Assembly: GCA_028671895.1 (NCBI GenBank)
Contig: CM053803.1
Span: forward strand, 47,242,786-47,306,785
Reading direction: 5' to 3'
DNA length: 64,000 nucleotides
Origin: Oenanthe sinensis
Taxonomy: Eukaryota; Streptophyta; Magnoliopsida; Apiales; Apiaceae
The first letter of the stretch is position 1, and every line of letters starts with the position of its first letter. The notes under the pieces are model-generated. The model saw only the letters and a program-made list of their open reading frames with translations, had not been told where the DNA came from and did no database searches. Positions 56,438 through 64,000 of this stretch are shown one piece after another. The position numbers and the translations under genes are program-made.

Positions 56438-59036
56438 GAACCCTTACTAGCATCTTCTCTCTTTTCAGAGTTTGTTGGCTCCAGTATTCCAGTCTCAGGG
56501 TCTACTCTAGACTCTGACTGCTTCAGTATGACTTCATTAGAAGATAGAGTCTGAGTGTTACCATCTTTGACTGTTTGTGCATGAGACTCCCCCTCAAGGT
56601 GGATAGACTCTGATAGAATAGATTGGGAAATTACTTCATGAGCATCCATCAGAGTTTGTCCTCCCATATCACTGGGGTTCTCATCAGCTCTTTGATGATT
56701 TGTCAAGGAGGGCCCAACAGCATACTCCCCTGCCCCACTATCACCCAACCTCTGACTAGGCGGTGCTTGTGTGGGTGAAGCAGACTGAGCATCTTTATCA
56801 CTAGTCACCACTGGTGCACTAGTCCCAACCTCCAACTGCCTTGCATCACCTGCTACCTCCTGTTGTTCTTCAAGAATAAATGCATCCAACTTGTGATGAA
56901 AGGCCCTGAGATGGATTGCATTGATTGTCTGGGCATCTGTGAGATTGAAGAGTTCCTGCAGTTCCCTTCTTACTCTTTAAAAATATGTGCCCTTGAATTG
57001 ATCCAGTCTACTTTGGTAGGTTGGATAGATGTATTTGTTGACAATTGTACCTATATTATGGACAAGATAGTCAGCCACCTGTCTTGACAGAGGTTGAATT
57101 TGAGAGATCCATTGAATGGCTGTCCTGTAGGTAACTCCATTATCCCAAATTACTTCATGGTTAAAAACTGGTTACTCAATCTCAGTTTCCAACTCAGCAA
57201 CAGACTCTGATGCTCTCCTTTTGTGGACCTTAAGCTTTTTAGGATTCTTTGTGATTTGTTGTTCAGAGTCTAGCACACCTAGTGCTTTGAGAACTTCATT
57301 TGTTCTGCCTTCTATGAGCCCAGCTGCTTGTACTTGGAATGAAGAGTTGAATAGGTAGTTGTAGAGATTTTTGACCACATCCTGTGCAGACATTTGTAAC
57401 TCCTGTTTCATTCTCTTCCTTAGGGCTTCATAGGTTGAAAGAAAATCCAAGACTTGAGATTTAGTCTGATATTGCCCTGGATCTTCAACTGATTCCACCA
57501 AAGGATATAAGAATAGCAGTGCCTCATCACTTGGAGTAATGATCTCATCAATTAGACATGAGGCTGCATCCAATGGCATTCCTTCCCAAAATGTTTCATG
57601 ATCAGAGTCTAAAGGCAGTCTAGACTCTGACTCAACATTAGACTCTGGTTCAGGTGTTTTCTTGATTTCAGAGTCTGGCTCTGCAGGAGCCTTGGGAGCA
57701 TCTGTTTCCTGCAAAACAGGTTAGTAGTAATAACAGGCTTGTGTGTGTGTGCAGAATAAGCCTTCCTTAACCTTCTGTACTTCTGAGCAAAAGATTTCTC
57801 AGGAGACTCAATGTGAGAATCCTGAGGTGCTTCCCTAGGTTTTTCAAAGTCTGTAGCCTTTTCAGAGACTACAGACTTGGATGGAAGGTTAGAATCAAGT
57901 GTATCATGACCTTCTTTTAGCAAAGAAAGACCTTCAACAACTTGTTTCTCTAGAGGGTTGAGCTCCTCATCACTGTGCTCATGTATAAGCCTGGTTTGAA
58001 CCAATTTTCTCCTCTTTACAACTGGTGTCTGTTGAGAGACACCAGAGATTGGTTTCTTTTTGGATTTTGGTTTGGAAGATTGTGGAATTGAAGGGGATTT
58101 GGTGACTGGGGTAGGTGCAGGGGGACTCTCCAGTACTTGTTCCTGCACCATGTCACCACCAAAAAAGGAATCATTGTAGATAGAAGGTTTGTAGGTTGAG
58201 AGTTTTACCTGCATTACCTGTGGATAGTGCATGGCAGGTAGACTCTTCTTTTTGTCATCAATTCTCTTGATGTCAGGGAATATCCTCCTTTGTTGTTTGT
58301 AGGCCTGCACACAACAATCATCTGCCAACTTGGTTGACATGTCAGGAATGAAGTGATTAAGGAGAATCATAAGAAATCTATGATAGTAGACTTTCTTCCT
58401 CCCCTCATGCACATTATTTAATTTTACTCCCATTTGAGTGAGCAACATATCACCAATGTTGATTATTCTATCAAATAGGAGACTGTGACCAATTTGATAA
58501 GTAATAGCAGTAATAGCATCAAATCCACTGCACTTACCAGTGAAACACTTAGCAATTTGATCAAAGAAAAATGACCATTCTTTTCTTAAGTAAGGCCTAG
58601 TTATCTTGCTCATGTTATCTAAGCTAGCAGAATAACCTATTGCCTTAAACATGTTTTTAATGTCATCATCAGATACAATTTCATCAAAAGAAGATTTAAC
58701 AAGCAATTTAAACACAGAATTAAGCACATCTGCAGTGACATCAAATGTAGTCGAGCCAAAGGTGAACATTATTTTACCTGGTTGATCCTGAGAAGGATCA
58801 ACGACCGGTGCAGAACTCCAAGCTTTGGAGACAACATCCATATGAATCACTAGAGATGCTTTCAGAATGTAACTGAGTTCAGATTGCTCCATGAAATCCA
58901 TCATTGGGAAGTAGTCAGCATCTACTCCTTTCTTATCTCCAAGAGCCGCAACATGATTTGTAGTCATGAAATCAAAATCCCCAAATGTGAAAGCAATCGC
59001 CTTGGGTCCCCTCATGACAGTAGAAACGGCAGCCAT
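56438..59036 (-). pseudogene. Element D accessory ORF, broken and truncated
   Basis: It starts MAAVSTVMRGPKAIAFTFGD. Residues 1-240 hold the same domain as B (EWSFFFDQIAKCF, VYYHRFLMILLNHF near 58350-58395 on the plus strand). A frameshift near 57730 moves the reading to the frame 57714-57172, which ends at a CAA-to-TAA stop (57172-57174). A further piece (56889-56438) continues with MDAFILEEQQEVAGDA. The match to B breaks off after AAGGGTTCAG (about 56438), where the rearrangement lies. No membrane segment is visible. The intact first 440 residues make D the best copy of this domain in the B lineage. Confidence 0.85.
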
Positions 59037-59508
59037 TAAAGTTGTTGAGTGGAAAGTGATGGAAAATCTTGAAGAAATTAGCTAGGGTTCGTAAAAAGCT
59101 CTGTGAATATTTTTGCCTTGAAAAATAATTGCAATAAACAAGTGAGTAAATTGTATGAAAAATTCTATTTTGTTCAAGTTGCATACAATACACACGAGTC
59201 TACAGCCTGTCTCCAATCAAAAGATAACTGTTACCGCCTATTTCAAGTCATTTGAACATTTTAAATGCAATCAGAGTCTGCAGGCGCGAATTTTAACCGT
59301 TTCAGAGTCTAGGTGATAATTTTCTCAGAGTCTACTGACTCTCAGAGTCTACAGACTCGTCATAGTCTATAGATTCGTCAGAGTCTAAAAACTAGACTCT
59401 GTCAAGGTAAAATACCAAACAAAATATTGCAATAATAATTAATCACAGTGTGTTAAGACAGGGACTATAATTAAAGTACATACCTTGCTTCTTGTAATTT
59501 TTGATCAC
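59037..59508 (-). promoter_or_regulatory. Element D pol/accessory-ORF linker with CAGAGTCT motif cluster
   Basis: The linker is homologous to 38918-39374. Between about 59270 and 59405 there are five exact CAGAGTCT words on the plus strand and one AGACTCTG, plus near copies (CATAGTCT, AGATTCG). Copy number and spacing differ from B although the flanking text is nearly the same. Confidence 0.7.
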
Positions 59509-62500
59509 TTACATATTTAACATACCTAATTCACCTACCAGTCTGAGAAAGGTAGACTCATCAAGTGGTTTTGTCAAAATGTCTGCAATCTGTCTGTCAG
59601 TTGGAACATAGTGAAGTGTCACAGTACCATTTTCAACATGTTCTCTAATAAAGTGATACCTGACATCAATGTGCTTTGTTCTAGAGTGTTGGATTGGATT
59701 CTCTGCAATTTTAATAGCACTAGTATTATCACAATACATAGGAATATTTGAGAATGTTAGTCCATAATCAAGTAATTGATTTCTCATCCACAGAATTTGA
59801 GCACAGCAACTTCCAGCTGCAATGTATTCAGCCTCGGCTGTTGAGGTTGATACAGTTTGTTGTTTCTTGCTAAACCAAGAAATTAATATGTTGCCAAGAA
59901 ACTGACATTGTCCTGTTGTGCTTTTCCTGTCTACTTTGCATCCTGCATAGTTAGAATCTGAATAGCCAATTAGTGAAAAATCTGACTCTCTAGGATACCA
60001 AAGTCCAAGAGTTTGTGCCCCCTTGAGATATCTAAAAATTATTTTCACAGCTGTTAAGTGTGATTCTCTAGGGTCAGCTTGAAATCTGGCACATAGACAA
60101 GTTGCAAACATTATATCTGGTCTACTAGCAGTTAAATATAACACTGAGCCAATCATACCTCTGTAGCTAGTGTTGTCAACTTTCTTACCCTTTAGGTCAG
60201 AGTCTAGCTTAGTAGCTGTTGACATGGGAGTTTTAGTAGTTGCAGAATCTTGCATATCAAACTTCTTCAACAGTTCTTTTACATACTTTGTTTGATTGAT
60301 GAAAATTCTATCATCGTTCTGTTTGACTTGAAGCCCCAAAAAGAAGTTTAATTCTCCCATCATGCTCATTTTATAATTTGACTGCATTAGTTGACTAAAC
60401 TTTTCACAGAGATTATCATTAGTAGATCCAAATATAATATCATCAACATAAATTTGGACAAGCAAAATATCACCTTTATATTTTCTAATAAAGAGAGTTT
60501 TGTCAATGGTACCTCTTATGAATCCATTTTCAAGAAGAAATTTTGAAAGAGTTTCATACCATGCTCTAGGTGCTTGCTTCAATCCATATAGTGCCTTGTC
60601 TAACCTGTAAACATGATCAAGAAACTCTGGATCACCAAATCCTGGTGGTTGCTCCACATAGACTTCTTCTTCCAATTCTCCATTTAAGAATGCACTTTTC
60701 ACATCCATCTGATACACCTTGAATTTGGAATGAGCTGCAAAGGCCAGAAACATTCTGATAGATTCCAATCTTGCTACTGGTGCAAAAGTTTCATCATAGT
60801 CAATTCTTTCCTCCTGTGAGTATCCTTTTGCAACTAGCCTTGCTTTCTTTCTGATTACAGTTCCATTCTCATCAAGTTTGTTTCTGTACACCCATTTTGC
60901 ACCAACCACTGATCTATCTCTAGGTCTTGGTACAAGTTTCCACACTTTATTTCTCTCAAATTCATTCAATTCTTCTTGCATTGCAATAATCCAATCAGGA
61001 TCTTGCAAGGCTTCCTCAATTTTCTTGGGTTCATTCTTTGAGAGGAAACAGCTATAAAGACATTCATTTTGAGTGGTTGTTCTTGTTTGTACACCACTCT
61101 CAGGATCACCAATTATCAAGTTAGGAGTGTGATTCCTTGTCCATTTTCTAGCAGGTGGAAGATTTGTTCTTGAACTTGAAGCTCCCCCTAAGTCATTTGC
61201 ATCTTCTGTATTTGAGTGAAATTCAAATGAAGAGGCTCCCCCTAAATTGCTTGACTCTGACAAGAGTTCAGAGTTGCTTGATCCAGACCCTGATGAGTTA
61301 GACTCTGTCTGTCTAGACTCTGTCTGGATAGACTCTGTCTGGTTAGACCCTGACCTGTTAGACTCTGAATTATTTGGAGTTGAATTTTCTGACTCCCCCT
61401 CAGAGTGTGAAGGTTCATGTGTTGGTTCAGGATTTATTTTAGGGTCTTCATCCTCTTCTTCTTCATTTATCTCAGAGCTTTTTAGATTTTCAAATTCTAG
61501 TGTAGTAGACTCTGACTCATCCTGCAATCCTGTATACTTTTTATCATCAAATGCAATATGAATAGATTCTATAACAATTTTAGTTCTGAGATTAAACACT
61601 CTGAATGCTTTTATGTTCGATGCATATCCAAGAAAAATTGATTCATCTGCCTTGGCTTCAAATTTGCTTAGATTTTCAAGATGTACTTTCAGTACATAAC
61701 ACTTGCATCCAAAAATGTGAAAGTGTTTCACACTTGGCTTCTTGTCCTTTATCATTTCATAGGGAGTCTTTCCATGCATGTTTATTAGAGTGCAGTTTTG
61801 AGTGAAACATGTTGTATTGACTGCCTCAGCCTAAAAATATACTGGCAGCTTAGACTCTGCCAACATTGTTCTGGCAGCTTCTATGAGTGTCCTATTCTTT
61901 CTTTCCACAACTCCATTTTGTTGAGGAGTTCCTGGCGCAGAAAATTGTTGAGTAATTCCCTTGGATGCACAGTAGTCCTCCATGATTGAATTCTTGAATT
62001 CAGTACCATTGTCACTCCTCAGAATTCTTACTGTTTTCTTTGATTTTCTTTCCAGAAAAGTGATATGGTCTATTATGTGTTGTGAAGCTTCATCCTTTTA
62101 ATGTAGAAAGAAAACCCATGTGAATCTTGTAAAATCATCTACAATAACAAGAGTATATTTATATTTGTTAATTGACATAACATTTACTGGACCAAATAAA
62201 TCAAGATGCAATAAATAAAAGGGTTCAGAAATGGTGTTTATTGTCTTGCTCTTGAAGGATGATTTCCTTTGTTTTCCAAGTTGACATACTTCACAAAGTC
62301 CATCTTGCACAAAATTAACCTGTGGTAATCCTCTTACAAGATTCTGTTTAACCAACTTGTTGAGTGTTTTGAAGTTGATGTGTGATAGTTTCTTGTGCCA
62401 TTTCCAGCTTTCTTCAGTTGAGGCCTTGCTGTATAGACATGTGACTTCACTGTTTATGCAATCCTCCATGCTGGCTTCATAAATGTTACCATATCTGTGT

Positions 62501-62826
62501 CCTTTGAAAACCACAATGCCTGTTTCTTTGTGAGTCACAAGACACTCTTTGTTGTCAAAGCCAGTATGGTAACCTTTATCTCCAAGTTGACTTATGCTTA
62601 TTAAATTGTGCCTTAAGCCATCAACTAGAGCTACTTGTTCAATGATGACATTCCCAAGTACAATCTTGCCATATCTCAGTGTTTGTCCTTTGTTGCCATC
62701 TCCAAAGGATACTTCTGGGCCAGCCATTTCCTCAAAGTATATAAGCAGGGATTTCTTTCCAGTCATATGTCTTGAGCATCCACTGTCCAGGATTAGGGTT
62801 ACTTTCTTTACCCTGGTTCCCTGCAT
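59509..62826 (-). pseudogene. pol: Element D Pol, two nonsense codons, otherwise intact
   Basis: A single frame from ATG 62826 (MQGTRVKKVTLILDSGCSRH, protease active site at about 62780) to 59509. It contains the pre-integrase finger WHKKLSHINF..CEVCQLGK, integrase SDNGTEF and VVERKN, a hinge with QTES repeats, RT with YVDDIIFG (about 60430-60455 on the plus strand) and RNase H (YSDSNYAG, STAEAEYIAAG, DVRYHFIREHV), ending ELGMLNM. Stops are at 62098-62100 (TAA) and 61831-61833 (TAG where other copies have the Trp of YFWAEAVN). The 756 residues from 61779 to the end are unbroken, so RT and RNase H are complete. YSDSDYAG has one change (N for D). Confidence 0.93.
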
Positions 62827-62837
62827 ACATAAAGCAA

Positions 62838-64000
62838 CTAGTTAGATGTTTTAAGGACCCAAACAATTTTGGATCCTTTTCTACTAATTTTAGGAGAAAC
62901 AGGCTTAACAATTTTCACCTTTGGCTTACCTGTCTCTTTTGTTGCTCTCGACTCTGGTGGAGTCTTAACAGTGTCATACCAACTTTTATCAATAGAAGAT
63001 TTTAGCTCATAAAAATTGTAATAAAAATCATGATAGTCCCTACACATATAAATAGAATGAAATATGCTACCACAGTGATAACAAGGTTTCTGTGGTATGT
63101 AGTGACTTTTCAGAGTCTTAGAAGGACTAGACTATGATTTTATCTCAATTTTTGTTTTACAATCTATAGCTAAATGGTTGTGGTTACCACATCTATAACA
63201 CTTCTTTCTAGGAGCATTAGGATCTTTTTGATAATTATTAGCCTTATTGATGCCTTCCTTACCATTCCTATTTCTCCTAGTTTTGGTGGACTCTGATAAG
63301 TTCTCTAGCCTTTCTTTCAACTTAGACTTAGACAAGTACCCTATGTTTATTTTTTCATAGAGTTATTTGCCCCTATTTCATCTGTATTTTTGTCAACAAC
63401 AGGGGGACTATTGACAGATGAGTTTGTGGTTTCAGTTTTTTCTTTAGGGATCACAAACTTAACAGGAACAAATGTACTTTTATCTTTAGTCTTATTAAAT
63501 TTGCTAGCTTCTTCATTGTTATCATTCTCAACAATAGGTCTTTTGCCTTGACTCTTGTCATAGCCTAGACCAGCAGTTTGACACACGTTTTAATTATTGA
63601 GAATTTCTTGAACTTTTCTTCCAGAGTCTGTCCAAACTTTAAACTTAAGCCTTTCTTCTTCTAGTTCTTTCCTAACATAGTCATAGGCTTTCAAAATTTC
63701 AGTGTAGTTATGACTATATTTCTCATAATCCTTTTTGTATTGTTCCATTAATAATAACTCAGACTCTAAATGACCATTCCTTTTAGTTAAGGTTAAATTT
63801 TCTTCTCTCAACCTTTCACTTTCACTAGTGAGAGACCTACATGTTGTCATTATTTTATTAACCTCACTTTTCACAATCTCTATGCCATCAGAGTCTAAAT
63901 TAATTAAGGATTCAGGAGTAAAGATTGATACCTGAGTTTTAGGAGATGAGGGTTCTTTGGGAGACTGTGATTTTCTTGAGGAGGATGCCATCAATGCTAA
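62838..64000 (-). pseudogene. gag: Element D Gag, C-terminal part (window edge)
   Basis: It enters the window at 64000 (MMASSSRKSQSPKEPSSP, matching B residue ~384). Stops at about 63590 (CAA to TAA), 63347 and 63132 split it. It retains the second knuckle CYRCGNHNHLAIDC (about 63160-63200) and a third complete CCHC, CYHCGSIFHSIYMC (about 63045-63090), which shows that the Arg in B is a mutation. The stop TAG after ..LKTSN at 62838 precedes pol by 11 nt. The N-terminal half and the 5' LTR are outside the window. Confidence 0.88.

Larger units (their letters stand above)
56427..64000 (-). mobile_element. Truncated B-like SIRE element D, inverted
   Basis: The minus-strand body matches element B from its gag middle (about 34460) to its accessory ORF (about 41955): gag (64000-62838), pol (62826-59509), linker, accessory ORF (59036-56438). 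The 3' part and LTR are missing on the left side, and the 5' part lies outside the window. The junction carries a 10-bp copy of neighbouring LTR sequence. Genes are interrupted by scattered stops, fewer in pol than in B. Confidence 0.92.

Noticed and set aside
1..64000. Host protein-coding gene, tRNA or rRNA
   Set aside because: I looked at all long frames and intergenic parts and found none that is not explained by mobile elements.

Overview
This 64-kb window looks like repeat-dense plant nuclear DNA, most likely from a eudicot. It is AT-rich and I found no host gene, tRNA, rRNA or CRISPR array. Nearly everything recognisable is an LTR retrotransposon or a small DNA transposon, many nested in one another. 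The species cannot be told from the sequence.

Layout: (1) 1-3466 holds fragments of three SIRE/Maximus-type Ty1/copia elements. (2) 3467-19660 is the 3' UTR and an LTR of a Ty3/gypsy Athila/Tat-like element, interrupted by a complete SIRE-like element A (4577-18223, minus strand, TSD AAACT). A is nearly intact and looks like the youngest insertion. (3) 19661-22234 is the 3' part of another SIRE-like element (G). (4) 22235-31889 is an older landscape: a Stowaway-like MITE, an internally deleted Tat-type gypsy element whose LTRs carry GC-rich tandem repeats, and a 0.93-kb inverted-repeat element. (5) 31890-55676 is a decayed SIRE-like element C. Its 5' LTR was hit by a complete SIRE-like element B (32517-46429, plus strand, TSD GATAA). 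(6) 55677-56426 is a lone B-type LTR without TSD, abutting the inverted and truncated body of a B-like element D (56427-64000, minus strand).

A, B, C and D share one plan: LTR, initiator-tRNA-Met PBS (seen in A, B and C), gag, pol (protease, integrase, reverse transcriptase, RNase H), a non-coding linker, and a long extra ORF before the polypurine tract. The extra ORFs are usually called envelope-like, but I see no signal peptide or membrane segment. They share a conserved N-terminal block, then charged and coiled-coil regions that diverge strongly between subfamilies.

The most interesting structure is not a gene. Each subfamily carries its own private short word, repeated many times in its LTR and, where the linker is visible, also in the pol/extra-ORF linker: CGGTATGACTT in A; CAGAGTCT or its complement in B, D, E and the lone LTR; TCGAGAAGTC in G; more weakly TGACAGT in C. 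In B the word also peppers the variable coding parts but almost avoids the conserved gag N-terminus and RT. A fast-changing self-specific motif beside a fast-changing accessory protein resembles the VANC/VANDAL anti-silencing arrangement. That link is a hypothesis, not something the sequence proves.
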